Assembly: GCA_039197765.1 (NCBI GenBank)
Contig: JBCCTX010000002.1
Location: 5,759-69,758 of the forward strand
DNA length: 64,000 nt
Direction of reading: 5' to 3'
From: JBCCTX01 sp039197765
Lineage (GTDB): Bacteria; Bacteroidota; Bacteroidia; J057
Made by a program: the position numbers and the translations under genes. Numbering within the stretch: position 1 is the stretch's first letter; each line of letters opens with the position of its first letter. Of this stretch, positions 1-9,972 are shown in pieces. The notes beneath the pieces are model-generated. The model did no database searches. It saw only the letters and a list, made by a program, of their open reading frames with translations, and was not told where the DNA came from.

Positions 1-186
1 CCCCAATTAATTCCAGGAAAAGGATACACTGACCATGATAACTTCTACTTGGCAGAGGGTAGGTATTCAATCGCCTATACCTGTAATACTTGGACGTGCG
101 AGGGACTCGCTAAAGCAGGGGTACGCGTGCCGATTTGGACTCCCCTTGACAAAGGATTATTTTTCCAGCTCAACAAAATCCCATGA
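1..186 (+). CDS. DUF2459 family protein, C-terminal 61 residues (5' truncated by window edge)
   Basis: Reading frame 1 is open from the first base and stops with TGA at 184-186. The fragment contains the string CNTWTCEGLAKAG followed by a WTPLDKG tail, which I recognise as the C-terminal signature of the DUF2459 (TIGR02117) family, small proteins of unknown function. The beginning lies outside the window, so signal peptide and full length cannot be judged. Its stop codon overlaps the ATG of the following SDR gene (ATGA), so the two are probably co-transcribed and translationally coupled. Family assignment is from memory of the motif; function unknown. Confidence 0.7.
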   Translation, partial: PQLIPGKGYTDHDNFYLAEGRYSIAYTCNTWTCEGLAKAGVRVPIWTPLDKGLFFQLNKIP

Positions 187-953
187 GTGAATTCACCCAT
201 CAAGTTGCCCTAGTAACAGGCGGTGCATCTGGTATTGGAAGAGCCACTGCGATTGCATTTGCCAAAAAAGGTGCAGCCGTTGTAATAGCTGATTTACAAG
301 CGATCCAAGGCCAGGAGACAAAAAAAATGATCATTCAAGCGGGAGGGGAAGCCTTATTTGTCCAAACGGATGTCACCCAAATTGAAGCAGTGCAAAACCT
401 AGTTTCCCAAACTCTGAGAGTATTTGGAAAGCTGAATTATGTCTGTAATTCCGCGGGCTTACAGACCTATGGTACAGTAGAATCCACAGATGAAACTACT
501 TGGGACAAGACCTTTGAAGTAGGCGTTAAGTCTATCTATCTTGTTAGTAAGTTTTCTGTACCAGAGATCCGTAAGCAGGGAGGAGGCGCAATTGTCAATA
601 TAACCAGTGTGCAGGGCATCAGGAGCCAACCCAATGTATCTGCCTATGCTGCTTCAAAGGGAGCTGTCATCGCCTTGACGCGCTCAATGGCTATGGATTA
701 TGCCAAGGAGAATATTCGCGTTAATGCCATTTGCCCAGGATCTATTGATACGCCACTGCTTCGCTTTGGCGCAGCTGAGCACGGCCCATTAGAAGAGGTA
801 CTACAGGATTGGGGAGCAAAACATCCCATCGGTAGAATTGGAAAACCAGAAGAAATAGCTGAAACCGCTATGTTTTTATGCAGTCCTCAAGCGAGTTTTA
901 TCCACGGTCAATCCATCGTCGTAGATGGTGGTCTAAGTATTGGATTGTTGTAG
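183..953 (+). CDS. SDR family NAD(P)-dependent oxidoreductase
   Basis: A 256-residue classical short-chain dehydrogenase. The cofactor-binding TGGASGIG is at residues 12-19, the NNAG element appears as NSAG at 89-92, and the catalytic residues are Ser142, Tyr155 and Lys159 (YAASK). The C-terminal end has the usual FIHGQ...VDGG element. It probably acts in the cytoplasm on a hydroxyl/keto substrate that the sequence does not reveal. The ATG overlaps the stop of the upstream DUF2459 gene by the ATGA arrangement, which supports this start. About 200 nt without recognisable genes separate it from the next gene. Confidence 0.9.
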   Translation: MSEFTHQVALVTGGASGIGRATAIAFAKKGAAVVIADLQAIQGQETKKMIIQAGGEALFVQTDVTQIEAVQNLVSQTLRVFGKLNYVCNSAGLQTYGTVESTDETTWDKTFEVGVKSIYLVSKFSVPEIRKQGGGAIVNITSVQGIRSQPNVSAYAASKGAVIALTRSMAMDYAKENIRVNAICPGSIDTPLLRFGAAEHGPLEEVLQDWGAKHPIGRIGKPEEIAETAMFLCSPQASFIHGQSIVVDGGLSIGLL

Positions 954-1159
954 GTAATGAATTGCTGAAATTTCATTTGTTTCCAAAATTTGAAGTGACC
1001 AAGTTGTCGTAGTATTTATTTCTAAATAAGATTAACCTTTCAGAAGGCAGTATCGTCCTATTCATAAGAGATTCTTAAAGACAATTCTTATTTACCCACT
1101 TTTTGATCCATAAACCCCGAATACCCAATTTCTCCATACCCTAACATTCATACGAATCA

Positions 1160-3595
1160 ATGAAAAAGCTATCTTCCATTTTTGCCTTCCCCCTAAGCCT
1201 TTTTTTCCTCCTGATTTCCCTCTCAGGCATCTCTCAGCAGCCACAGACTTATCAAAGCCCCCCAAAGGCCATCCAGGATCTCATCGATATTCCTCAGACC
1301 CCTAGGGTCTATTTATCTCCTCAGAAATCTTGGATGGCACTTGTTGAGATGCCCAGTATGCCTTCTATTGAGGAAGTTTCTCAACCTGAGTTAAGAATCG
1401 GTGGGTTGCGGATTAATCCTCGTACCAATGGCCCTTCAAGAGATTTCAGTTATGGCGTAGGGATGAAGCTTATAAACCTGGAGAGCCAGGAAGAGTTTCT
1501 CGTTTCTGGCTTGCCAAGTGATGCACATATGGGCAACTTTACTTGGTCCCCAAATGGAAAGTATTTGGCTTTTACACAAACTGATGCTCAAGGAATATAT
1601 GCCTGGATGCTAGATCTGTCGAATCGCCGAGCTTCCCAACTAATGGAAGTACCACTGAATGGGGCTATAAGGGGCACCCCTCTAAAGTGGAGTGCAGACA
1701 GCGAGTACCTTATTTGTAGGACGATTCCGGACACTCGGGGCGAAGCTCCCCAAGCGCCGGCCGTTCCTTCTGGACCTGTAGTGAGTGAAAACGCAGGCAA
1801 AGCTGCCCCAAACCGGACCTACCAGGACTTGCTTAAATCCCCTGCAGATGAAGCCCTGTTTCAGTACTACACCCATTCGCAACTGATGCAGGTAAGCCTT
1901 ACGGGGGAAACAACACCTTTTGGGGATGCGGGTATGGTAGCCTATATGGACCCTTCTCCCAATGGAGCCTATTGGATGGTGGAGCGAATTGAGAAACCCT
2001 TTTCCTATTTAGTTCCCTATTATCGCTTTGCTCAGGAAGTGGAAATCTGGGATAATACTGGTAAACGGGTGCAAAGCTTGGCCTCCATCCCAGTTGCGGA
2101 AGATATTCCCAAAGGATTTGGAGCCGTTAGGAAAGGCCCAAGGAGCCATGAGTGGAGACCTGATAAGCCTGCAACGGTATTTTGGGTGGAAGCACAAGAC
2201 CAAGGAGATCCCAGAAGGGATGAGGAGATTCGGGATCGTATGTATTACTTAGATGCCCCCTTTGTCAGAGGAAAATCACCAGGCGTAGAATTTGAGCTGC
2301 GCTATTCAGGTATGGATTGGGTAAAAGAAGACTTGGCCTTCTCCTATGAATACTGGTTCAAAACCCGACAGCGAATTGTAAATGAGTTTAGTCCCAAGGA
2401 CCCAGAATACCTAACGGATGTGGTATTCAAGCGCTCTACCGAAGATCGATACAATGATCCGGGTAGATTTGTTGACAAACGGCTTCCCTCAGGACATTCC
2501 AGCCTCTTAATGGATGCCAATGAGAATCATCTGTACCTGATCGGCCAGGGTGCCTCTCCAGAAGGGAGTAAGCCTTTCATCGACCAATACAATATCTCCG
2601 ATGGAAAAACCCAGCGACTTTGGCAATCTGAATCCCCCTTCTATGAGTATCCGATTGCCATCATTGACCCGGATCAAGGCAGCTTTGTTACTCGAAGAGA
2701 ATCTTCGGAGGAACCTCCCAATTATTTTCTGCGAAATTGGAAAAATGAGGAGCTGAAGCAACTTACCCAATTTCCCAACCCCTACCCTAGCCTGGCTAGT
2801 GTTGAAAAGCAAGAGCTTAGTTATTTGCGGGAAGATAGCCTTCAGCTTACGGGAACTTTGTATACACCCCCAGGCTATAAACTTGAAGAAGGTCCGCTTC
2901 CCACATTCATTTGGGCTTATCCACGAGAATTTAAAAGTGCCTCACATGCAGGACAACGCACAGATTCTCCACATAGGTTTCCAAGGTTAAGCTGGGGTTC
3001 TCCCATTTTTTGGGTAATGAGGGGGTATGCGGTGCTAAATAATGCCTCTATGCCTGTAGTCGGTGAAGGAAAGGCCGAACCCAATGATACTTTTATAGAT
3101 CAACTGGTAATGAATGCTGAAGCCGCCATCGATAAGCTAGTAGAAATGGGGATAGGAGATCGAAATCGGATGGCTTTGGGAGGACATTCCTATGGGGCCT
3201 TTATGACAGCGAACCTTCTGGCCCACTCGGATCTTTTTGCTGCGGGTATCGCTCGCAGTGGAGCATATAACCGTTCGCTTACCCCATTTGGGTTCCAACG
3301 CGAAGAGAGGACCTTTTGGGAGTCTCCTGAGATTTACTTTCAAATGTCCCCTTTTATGCATGCTGAAAAAGTAAATGAGCCCATCTTACTTATCCATGGC
3401 CAGGCAGATAATAATTCCGGTACATTTCCTATGCAGAGTGAGCGCTTTTACAATGCACTGAAAGGACATGGGGCAACCACCCGGCTCGTTATGCTCCCCT
3501 ATGAAAGCCACGGTTACCGTGCAAGAGAATCTATTTTACACATGTTGTGGGAAATGGATCAATGGTTGGAAAGGTACGTCAACCAAAAACAATAA
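1160..3595 (+). CDS. S9 family serine peptidase, glutamyl endopeptidase-like, secreted
   Basis: An 811-residue protein with an N-terminal signal peptide (basic MKK, a Leu/Phe-rich core to about residue 25), a long region expected to form a beta-propeller, and a C-terminal alpha/beta-hydrolase domain. The nucleophile elbow GGHSYGAFM places Ser677; Asp750 (HGQADN) and His784 (YESHGY) complete the triad. The N-terminal stretch (LIDIPQTPRVYLSP..., PELRIGGLRI) resembles the plant chloroplast/cyanobacterial glutamyl endopeptidases of subfamily S9D rather than prolyl oligopeptidase or DPP4. It probably degrades peptides in the periplasm or outside the cell. The leader before the ATG is notably poor in G. 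Exact cleavage specificity is an inference from resemblance. Confidence 0.88.
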   Translation: MKKLSSIFAFPLSLFFLLISLSGISQQPQTYQSPPKAIQDLIDIPQTPRVYLSPQKSWMALVEMPSMPSIEEVSQPELRIGGLRINPRTNGPSRDFSYGVGMKLINLESQEEFLVSGLPSDAHMGNFTWSPNGKYLAFTQTDAQGIYAWMLDLSNRRASQLMEVPLNGAIRGTPLKWSADSEYLICRTIPDTRGEAPQAPAVPSGPVVSENAGKAAPNRTYQDLLKSPADEALFQYYTHSQLMQVSLTGETTPFGDAGMVAYMDPSPNGAYWMVERIEKPFSYLVPYYRFAQEVEIWDNTGKRVQSLASIPVAEDIPKGFGAVRKGPRSHEWRPDKPATVFWVEAQDQGDPRRDEEIRDRMYYLDAPFVRGKSPGVEFELRYSGMDWVKEDLAFSYEYWFKTRQRIVNEFSPKDPEYLTDVVFKRSTEDRYNDPGRFVDKRLPSGHSSLLMDANENHLYLIGQGASPEGSKPFIDQYNISDGKTQRLWQSESPFYEYPIAIIDPDQGSFVTRRESSEEPPNYFLRNWKNEELKQLTQFPNPYPSLASVEKQELSYLREDSLQLTGTLYTPPGYKLEEGPLPTFIWAYPREFKSASHAGQRTDSPHRFPRLSWGSPIFWVMRGYAVLNNASMPVVGEGKAEPNDTFIDQLVMNAEAAIDKLVEMGIGDRNRMALGGHSYGAFMTANLLAHSDLFAAGIARSGAYNRSLTPFGFQREERTFWESPEIYFQMSPFMHAEKVNEPILLIHGQADNNSGTFPMQSERFYNALKGHGATTRLVMLPYESHGYRARESILHMLWEMDQWLERYVNQKQ

Positions 3596-3716
3596 TTCTT
3601 TACTATAAAAAAAACAGAATATCAATTTTTTCACCCCAAAAAACACCTAGGATAAAATTAAAAATCTCGTGTAAAAATATATTAGTAATAATATTATTTT
3701 AGCAAAAAATAATTCT

Positions 3717-3724
3717 TACCTTTG
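3717..3724 (+). promoter_or_regulatory. Putative Bacteroidota -7 promoter element (TAccTTTG)
   Basis: The octamer matches the TAnnTTTG consensus used by the Bacteroidetes primary sigma factor. A TTTTAG stretch about 20 nt upstream is a weak -33 match. It lies about 118 nt before the ATG at 3842 in an AT-rich gene-free stretch, so it would give a leader of roughly 110 nt. Confidence 0.4.
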
Positions 3725-3841
3725 CTAGAGATACGTTACTTCGAAAGGTCTATACCTCTCTCGCCAAAATTTAATCATCTGTACATGTTGTTATAACAGT
3801 AACTTTCGATAATTGTTATAGCGACCTAATTTATAGGCCCC

Positions 3842-5674
3842 ATGAAACCCAGGATTCTTCTGTTCTATTATTTTAGTTTCCTATTGGTCCAGCTATCTGG
3901 GCAAAATGCCGATACCTTGCTTTTCTCCCAGGTTTTTGAACCTAGCGAGATTGCTCGGATTTACCTCCATTCCTCAGAGCAGAACCCTGGAATAGCACTG
4001 TTTCAACCTGGAAGCGATTCAATAGATTCGGAAAAAGATCACAGCTATACCTTTCTGTTAGATAGGCTCCAGCCTGCTTGGGTGTTAGAATTGGAATCCC
4101 TTCATACTTCTAAGTCTGATACTTTATATAGATCTGAAAATAAATCTATCCCCGACCAAAATACCTCAAGGCCTCCCTTAGCTAACTACGAGGTCATCCC
4201 AAGGACTGCAGCTTCTATTAGGAAAAATCGTACCCTTTCAGAATATCAAGAATCATTTAACCATATTTCTGATTTTATTGTAGAAGATGCTCACATTTTT
4301 ACCATTGGAATTGGAATAGATAAATTTGAGCTCTCTCAAAAAACACTCGATTACATGCGTGAGGCTATCGCGCAGCATCCTGAAATCAGTCAAGTATTAG
4401 TATTCTTATCTATTCCCCCTGATTGCAAAGGGGAAATTAAAGGGGTTAACTCTTTGGGGAAAATTCTCAAAGAGAAGTCAACATCTGTATTTCTTCCATA
4501 TTCCTCTGTAAAGAATTTAGGTGCTTCTAAGGATATCCAAGTACATTACTTGAGAAAACCCGAGGATAGGAATCAACTATACTGGATTTCTCTTTCTAAT
4601 GACTGCCCCACTATCTCTCAAATTTCTATTGAAGAAACAGAAGAGTTTAGTTCTGAATGTTACAGCGTTTTAGATGACATAGGTGCAAAACTCCCAATTG
4701 AAACGACCGCTCTTTGGAATAATTCTGCTGAGAAGCCTCAAGGGTATTTAGAAATCTATGTCAAAAACCCTTCATCGTATCCTGTAAGGTTAAAAGCGGA
4801 TTTTATCCCCAATGCCTATATTTATCCCTCAATCGGGGAAATTGAAGCTACCATCTATCCTGGATCGGACAAGACGCTAAGGGTACAACTTCGTTCTTTA
4901 GCAAAGCGAGATACAGCCTATCCCGCAATGATCGAATGGGCCTGGGAATTTGGATGTATGCGTACACAAACCGTCAGGTCAACCCTATCAGGTATTCTCC
5001 CTATTCACCTTACCTCCGAACCGATCCAGCTTCTTCCTGCCCAAAAGTGGGCATTCAATCAAGTTTTCCCCCTCACGCTGCGAACACCTGTAGACAATGC
5101 AACTATCCGCTACACACTAGATGGGAAGGAACCCACCCTGAACTCTGCAATTGCACCAGACACCCTCGAAATCGCAGAATCAGGTACGTTGAAAACCAAG
5201 GTATTCCATTCTAATGGAAGCCATAGCTTAACAGAATCCTGTGTTTTCACAAAAGTAAAAAGTTCGACTGGCCTTTGGCAAGATTTTTATCCCGTAAATT
5301 CTACCTATTCCCTCGGGCAAGTTTCTTCTCTACTTTCTTCTAAAACGCCTGCCTACCGAAAGGTCATATCCACCCCAAAAGAAATCGCCATAAGTCCCAA
5401 TCTATCCAACTATGTTCAAGTCCTTGGGGGAAAAATAGAGGTTTCGGATTCCTCCACCTACACCTTAGATTTCTATCGCATGCCTCGAATAATGGTTCGG
5501 GTCAATCAAGGGGAACTTCAAGAGTACAAGGGAGACAAATTGGTTTTCCCATTAACTCCTGGCAAGCACCATTTTGAAATCATTAGCCTCGAGTCTAACC
5601 AACCAAGGGAGTTTCACATAGATTTACAAGGCCCAAATGGAAAGATTCCCCTAAGTGCGTTTAAATTAGATTAA
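3842..5674 (+). CDS. Secreted protein with chitobiase/hexosaminidase C-terminal-like domain
   Basis: A 610-residue protein with an N-terminal signal peptide (MKPRILLFYYFSF..., cleavage probably after LSGQ). Most of the chain is unrecognised. Residues 424-432 read YTLDGKEPT within a segment (about 415-465) that matches the CHB_HEX_C domain found as an Ig-like accessory module in carbohydrate-related extracellular proteins. No glycoside hydrolase catalytic domain is visible. The C-terminus is a short beta-rich segment and not an obvious T9SS sorting domain. A promoter-like TAccTTTG lies upstream, and the gene overlaps the convergent glutaminyl cyclase gene by 4 nt. Role unknown; extracytoplasmic location is inferred. 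Confidence 0.75.
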   Translation: MKPRILLFYYFSFLLVQLSGQNADTLLFSQVFEPSEIARIYLHSSEQNPGIALFQPGSDSIDSEKDHSYTFLLDRLQPAWVLELESLHTSKSDTLYRSENKSIPDQNTSRPPLANYEVIPRTAASIRKNRTLSEYQESFNHISDFIVEDAHIFTIGIGIDKFELSQKTLDYMREAIAQHPEISQVLVFLSIPPDCKGEIKGVNSLGKILKEKSTSVFLPYSSVKNLGASKDIQVHYLRKPEDRNQLYWISLSNDCPTISQISIEETEEFSSECYSVLDDIGAKLPIETTALWNNSAEKPQGYLEIYVKNPSSYPVRLKADFIPNAYIYPSIGEIEATIYPGSDKTLRVQLRSLAKRDTAYPAMIEWAWEFGCMRTQTVRSTLSGILPIHLTSEPIQLLPAQKWAFNQVFPLTLRTPVDNATIRYTLDGKEPTLNSAIAPDTLEIAESGTLKTKVFHSNGSHSLTESCVFTKVKSSTGLWQDFYPVNSTYSLGQVSSLLSSKTPAYRKVISTPKEIAISPNLSNYVQVLGGKIEVSDSSTYTLDFYRMPRIMVRVNQGELQEYKGDKLVFPLTPGKHHFEIISLESNQPREFHIDLQGPNGKIPLSAFKLD

Positions 5675-6762
5675 GGTTGAATCTTTATCTCAAACATCTG
5701 GGGCCACTCCTTTCCAGTGACCAATAGGCTATTTTTTTCCGGCAAATACGCAATCCCATTCAGTACCTTCGAGCGTTGCTGATCCGCACTGTATCCAGGC
5801 AATATTCCCCTCAAATCCATAAAGGTTTCTACCTGTCCAGATAGCGGATCAATACTGATGATACTATCCGATTCCCATACATTGGCAAAAACCTTCCCAT
5901 CAATATATTCCAACTCATTTAGGCGAAGAACAAAGCGCTTTCCATCAGAAACTTTTACTTTACTTTTTTCAACCATAGATACCGGATCTAGAAAATACAG
6001 GTAGGCGCTTCCATCACTTACGATGAGCACTTCGCCATCGGTTGTAAGCCCCCACCCTTCTGATTTCCAAGGTCTTTCGCCCATCTGGGTGAATGTATCT
6101 GCTGTATACAAAAGGATTTTCTTGGCTTTATATGTCAGCTGGTAGATGACATCCCCTAAAAGAGCGATTCCTTCTCCAAAATATTCAGGGGGAATATACA
6201 CCTCGCGAAATATCTTTCCCGATTGGAGGTCATAGGCCCGTAAGGCAGATTTTCCTTCCTGACCAGAGCCTTCATACATTCTCCCTCCGTGATAAAACAG
6301 TCCCTGCGTAAAAGATCCTTCATTGTGAGGGTATACATTCACTACCTGATAAGTCTTCTGTTCTGGGGTGAAATTGGAAAGGAGCTGAAAGGAGACTGAG
6401 ACACGTTCTCTTGTACTATCCGGATACACTAAGTCCAAGACATAGCGATTATCTCCTATGATCCCTCCTGAGGTAGGCAGTTCAGTCCTACCAGAGGTTA
6501 AGTCAATAGACTTTCTATCTCCACCATTTAGGCTTGCCTCCACTGAAATTGGAACTTCGTTTTTAAAATTGAGCGCAAGGGGTAACTGATCGCCCAATAT
6601 CATAAGAGTGTCTTGCTGTGGTTGAAGCAACTGTGAGCGCTTGACAACTACAGGAGCTTTTTGAACCGTAGCTTTATCCTCTTCCGATACATTCTTCCCT
6701 TCTGATTTGCACCCAATTAAGGTAGAAAGAAGAACTATACTAGCGATTAATTTCTCAATCAT
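5671..6762 (-). CDS. Glutaminyl-peptide cyclotransferase (glutaminyl cyclase), lipoprotein
   Basis: A 363-residue protein that begins with a lipoprotein signal (hydrophobic core ending LIGC, Cys18), so it is probably anchored in the envelope. The region with NEGSFTQGLFYHGG and the following GSGQEGKS and LRAYDL is the hallmark of the plant/bacterial glutaminyl cyclase family (Glu_cyclase_2), a five-bladed beta-propeller that converts N-terminal Gln of proteins to pyroglutamate. In Bacteroidota many exported proteins have Gln directly after the signal cleavage site, which is the likely substrate pool; several proteins in this window have Gln near the predicted cleavage site. The gene is convergent with, and overlaps by 4 nt, the upstream plus-strand gene. 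Confidence 0.88.
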   Translation of the reverse strand: MIEKLIASIVLLSTLIGCKSEGKNVSEEDKATVQKAPVVVKRSQLLQPQQDTLMILGDQLPLALNFKNEVPISVEASLNGGDRKSIDLTSGRTELPTSGGIIGDNRYVLDLVYPDSTRERVSVSFQLLSNFTPEQKTYQVVNVYPHNEGSFTQGLFYHGGRMYEGSGQEGKSALRAYDLQSGKIFREVYIPPEYFGEGIALLGDVIYQLTYKAKKILLYTADTFTQMGERPWKSEGWGLTTDGEVLIVSDGSAYLYFLDPVSMVEKSKVKVSDGKRFVLRLNELEYIDGKVFANVWESDSIISIDPLSGQVETFMDLRGILPGYSADQQRSKVLNGIAYLPEKNSLLVTGKEWPQMFEIKIQP

Positions 6763-6861
6763 ACGCTGAATTTTGCTGAAAGTATCTATTTCCTTTGAAT
6801 CCTCAAAATGAGCTAAAGAGTAATCTTTTGAATTCTATGAAATTTGTTATTTCTTTTCCAT

Positions 6862-8373
6862 ATGAAAAAAATCTTTCCTCTGTTTACGATGATTATGTGT
6901 TTGGGATATGGCTCAAAAAGCCAAAATACGGTTATCCCAAAGGAGATGTTAGACAAAGGTTTCGAAGAATTCTACCAACTTCTTTCCCTGCCAAATGACG
7001 CCCATTATCCAGAGCAAGTTGCGGCAAATGTAGCCTACATGGAGCGGGCGTTCACCCAGAGAGATTTTCAGGTGCAAAGGCTTGAGACGGAGACTTCCCC
7101 CTTACTACTAGCAAGCAAGTACTATCCGGGCAACACCCAAACCGTACTTGTATACTTACAAGTGGATGGTCAACCTGTAGATCCCTCTTTCTGGTATCAA
7201 GAAGATCCCTTTAAACCCGTATTGAAGACTCCTATTTCTGGTAATCGGGCCTATAAAGCAATAGAATGGGAACAATTATATAGTGAAAATTTAGATCCAG
7301 AATGGCGTATTTTTGCCCGGTCTACGGCTGACTCCAAAGGGGCTATCGTCATGTTTATGACGGCTCTGGATATGCTGGTAGCTAAAGGCAAAAAGCCCGT
7401 TTGCAACCTAAAAGTTATCATGGATTTTGAGGAAGAAATCAGCTCACCCAGCTTTGCACCCGCAGTCCGGCAGTATAGAGAGGCCCTAGCAGCTGATATG
7501 TTGCTTATTCTTGATGGGCCGAGACATATCTCCAACCAGCCCACCCTCACTTTTGGTGCGAGGGGAATCGCAGATTTAACCCTAACTACCTATGGGCCCA
7601 TTGTTCCCCAACACAGTGGACATTATGGGAACTACGCCCCAAATCCTGCATTGATTCTCAGCAAGTTGCTCGCTTCCATGAAAGATGAACAGGGACGAGT
7701 AGTTATTCCTGGGTTTTACAATGGGATCGAGTTGGATGAAGAAACTCGCCAACTTTTGGCAGGCGTCCCTGATAACGAAGCCCAGATTCAACGGAAAATT
7801 GGGATTGCCTTTCCAGACCAGGTGGCTCCCACTTATCAGGAATCGTTGCAATATCCTTCCCTCAATATCCGGGGTATGTCCTCGGGGTGGGTGGGGGATA
7901 AGGTCCGTACCATTGTCCCTTCTACTGCCACGGCAGAAATAGATATTCGCTTTGTACCAGAAACTGATCCGTTGCATCTGATTCAATTGGTAACGGAACA
8001 TATAGAAAAACAAGGCTTTTACATTACGGATAAGGCTCCTACAGGACAAGAAAGGCTCAAACACCCTAGAATTGTTACCCTTACAAGCGGTGTAGGGTAT
8101 ATGTCTTTCCGAACAGATGTAAATTCCGTCGCTGGAAGGTGGCTTCGAAGAGCCCTCACAAAAGAATTTGGATCACCTCCTGTTATCATTCGAAATGCGG
8201 GAGGCTCTATTCCCTTAGCCCCCGTAGTAAATGAATTGGGAATACCTGCAGTGCTGGTGCCTACAGTAAATCGGGATAACAACCAACACAGCCCTAATGA
8301 AAATATTCGGGTTGGTAATTTCATCGATGGAATTCGAACAAATTTGGCTTATTTGACAACACCTATTCAATAA
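6862..8373 (+). CDS. M20/M25/M40 family metallo-hydrolase, secreted, with altered metal ligand
   Basis: A 503-residue M20-type peptidase. I take the ATG at 6862 as the start because it gives a good signal peptide (MKKIFPLFTMIMCLG); a TTG 18 nt upstream is unlikely. Visible motifs are YLQVDGQPVDP (residues 98-108), where M20 enzymes normally have YGHYDVQPVD; ADSKGAI with the bridging Asp; DFEEEIS with the catalytic and metal-binding Glu; and NNQHSPNEN near the C-terminus with the last His ligand. The first His ligand is therefore replaced by Gln100, while Asp102 is kept. Such variants may keep one metal or use another geometry. Probably a periplasmic dipeptidase or amidohydrolase; substrate unknown. 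Confidence 0.85.
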   Translation: MKKIFPLFTMIMCLGYGSKSQNTVIPKEMLDKGFEEFYQLLSLPNDAHYPEQVAANVAYMERAFTQRDFQVQRLETETSPLLLASKYYPGNTQTVLVYLQVDGQPVDPSFWYQEDPFKPVLKTPISGNRAYKAIEWEQLYSENLDPEWRIFARSTADSKGAIVMFMTALDMLVAKGKKPVCNLKVIMDFEEEISSPSFAPAVRQYREALAADMLLILDGPRHISNQPTLTFGARGIADLTLTTYGPIVPQHSGHYGNYAPNPALILSKLLASMKDEQGRVVIPGFYNGIELDEETRQLLAGVPDNEAQIQRKIGIAFPDQVAPTYQESLQYPSLNIRGMSSGWVGDKVRTIVPSTATAEIDIRFVPETDPLHLIQLVTEHIEKQGFYITDKAPTGQERLKHPRIVTLTSGVGYMSFRTDVNSVAGRWLRRALTKEFGSPPVIIRNAGGSIPLAPVVNELGIPAVLVPTVNRDNNQHSPNENIRVGNFIDGIRTNLAYLTTPIQ

Positions 8374-8514
8374 ATATACAGCGTTGAGAGAAACCAGAGC
8401 TAATTTAATGGATTTGCGAATATTCACTCCATTTCCCTACTCCTCTCTTCTGCCCTCTCTCCTCAAACTTCTGTTATTATTTGCTTCTCACTTTTCGTTT
8501 TTCAAAAACTCTTT

Positions 8515-9972
8515 ATGTCTTCCCTAACCCGCTTAAACAGAACCTTAGTATCACGACCCAAATTACCCATCAAGATTTTACAATTTGGTGAGGGAAATTT
8601 TCTTCGGGCCTTTGCCAACTGGATCATCCAACAGATGAATATGCAGCTGGACTACCAAGCTGGGGTAGCAGTTGTGCAACCCATTCCACAGGGAACTGTC
8701 TCACTTTTAAAAGAACAAGAAGGGCTGTACACACTTTACCTAAGAGGCTATGAGCAGGGAGAGGCAAAAAGCCAATACGAAGTTATCGATTGCATTCAAG
8801 AAAGTATCAATCCTTATCAAGAAAAGGAAGCCTTCCTAGCACAAGCTCAAAATCCTGATTTAACCCTTATCCTTTCCAATACTACGGAAGCGGGAATTAC
8901 CTATGATACAGCAGATACGTTCCAACATTTTCTTGAGGGTAGTTTTCCTGCCAAATTGACCCGATTTCTCTTCGAACGCTACCAATACTTCGAACGCGCA
9001 GAGGGGGCTGGATGCATTTTTCTTCCTTGTGAACTCATCAACTTCAATGGGGACAAACTCAAGGAATGCCTAGTGAAATATGCTGCCCTGTGGAATTTAG
9101 AGCCAGGCTTTCTTGATTGGTTGGAAGGTGCAAATACCTTCTGCAATACCCTCGTAGATCGCATCGTCCCTGGATACCCCAAGGATCGGATGAAAGAAGT
9201 CCGTGAGGAATTGGGGTACGAAGACCAATTGGTTTCAGAGGGAGAGTGGTTTCACCTCTGGGTCATTGAGGGGCCGCCAATCGTCCGAGAGGTATTTCCA
9301 GCAGACAAGATAGGCCTTAATGTATTATTTACAGACGACATGCAGCCGTATCGAACCCGAAAAGTAAGGATCCTCAATGGTGCACATACTTCCACCGTAC
9401 CAGTAGGCTACCTATATGGATTGGAATCTGTCCGTGAAAGTGTAGAACACGACGTAGTTGGAAGCTTTATCCAGCAAACCTTATTTTCGGAAATCATTCC
9501 CACCCTAGACTTACCTTCTGAAGAATTGAAAGCCTTTGCCCAAGACGTACTAGATCGGTTTCGTAATCCATTCGTCCATCACAGGCTTATTAGTATCTCT
9601 TTGAACTCCATTTCTAAATTTAAGACGCGTTGTCTACCCTCTTTGTTAACCTATGTTGAGCAGGAGGGACAGCTACCCAAAAATTTAAGTTTCTCCTTAG
9701 CTTCCTTACTGTATTTCTATCGAGGAGAAAAAGAAGGCCAACCCATACCTCTCAAAGATACGCCAGCCGTATTGGAATATTTTACACAAGAATGGACAGC
9801 CGTAGAAAACGGAAACCAAGACCTTGAAACCTTTGTTGAAAAGGTGCTCTCCCAAGAGGCGTTTTGGGGCCAATCTTTGTCGTCTATTCCTGAGCTAGCT
9901 GCTACGATCAAAGACCATCTCATTCAGCTTCAGGCAAAAGGAATGAAGAATTATCTACCAGAAATACTCTAG
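8515..9972 (+). CDS. uxaB: Tagaturonate reductase
   Basis: A 485-residue member of the long-chain mannitol dehydrogenase family. The N-terminal ILQFGEGNFLRAF is the NAD-binding signature typical of UxaB, and later segments (LVDRIVPGYP, KVRILNGAHT) are the usual polyol dehydrogenase core. UxaB reduces D-tagaturonate to D-altronate in galacturonate catabolism in the cytoplasm. No other galacturonate genes (uxaA, uxaC, kdgK) are in the window, so it is an isolated gene here. The leader is strongly G-poor. Its last 4 nt overlap the convergent phosphopantetheinyl transferase gene. Confidence 0.88.
   Translation: MSSLTRLNRTLVSRPKLPIKILQFGEGNFLRAFANWIIQQMNMQLDYQAGVAVVQPIPQGTVSLLKEQEGLYTLYLRGYEQGEAKSQYEVIDCIQESINPYQEKEAFLAQAQNPDLTLILSNTTEAGITYDTADTFQHFLEGSFPAKLTRFLFERYQYFERAEGAGCIFLPCELINFNGDKLKECLVKYAALWNLEPGFLDWLEGANTFCNTLVDRIVPGYPKDRMKEVREELGYEDQLVSEGEWFHLWVIEGPPIVREVFPADKIGLNVLFTDDMQPYRTRKVRILNGAHTSTVPVGYLYGLESVRESVEHDVVGSFIQQTLFSEIIPTLDLPSEELKAFAQDVLDRFRNPFVHHRLISISLNSISKFKTRCLPSLLTYVEQEGQLPKNLSFSLASLLYFYRGEKEGQPIPLKDTPAVLEYFTQEWTAVENGNQDLETFVEKVLSQEAFWGQSLSSIPELAATIKDHLIQLQAKGMKNYLPEIL

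Noticed and set aside
7582..8064. 160-codon minus-strand open frame
   Set aside because: It is antisense to the conserved M20 gene, with low-complexity composition and no motifs.
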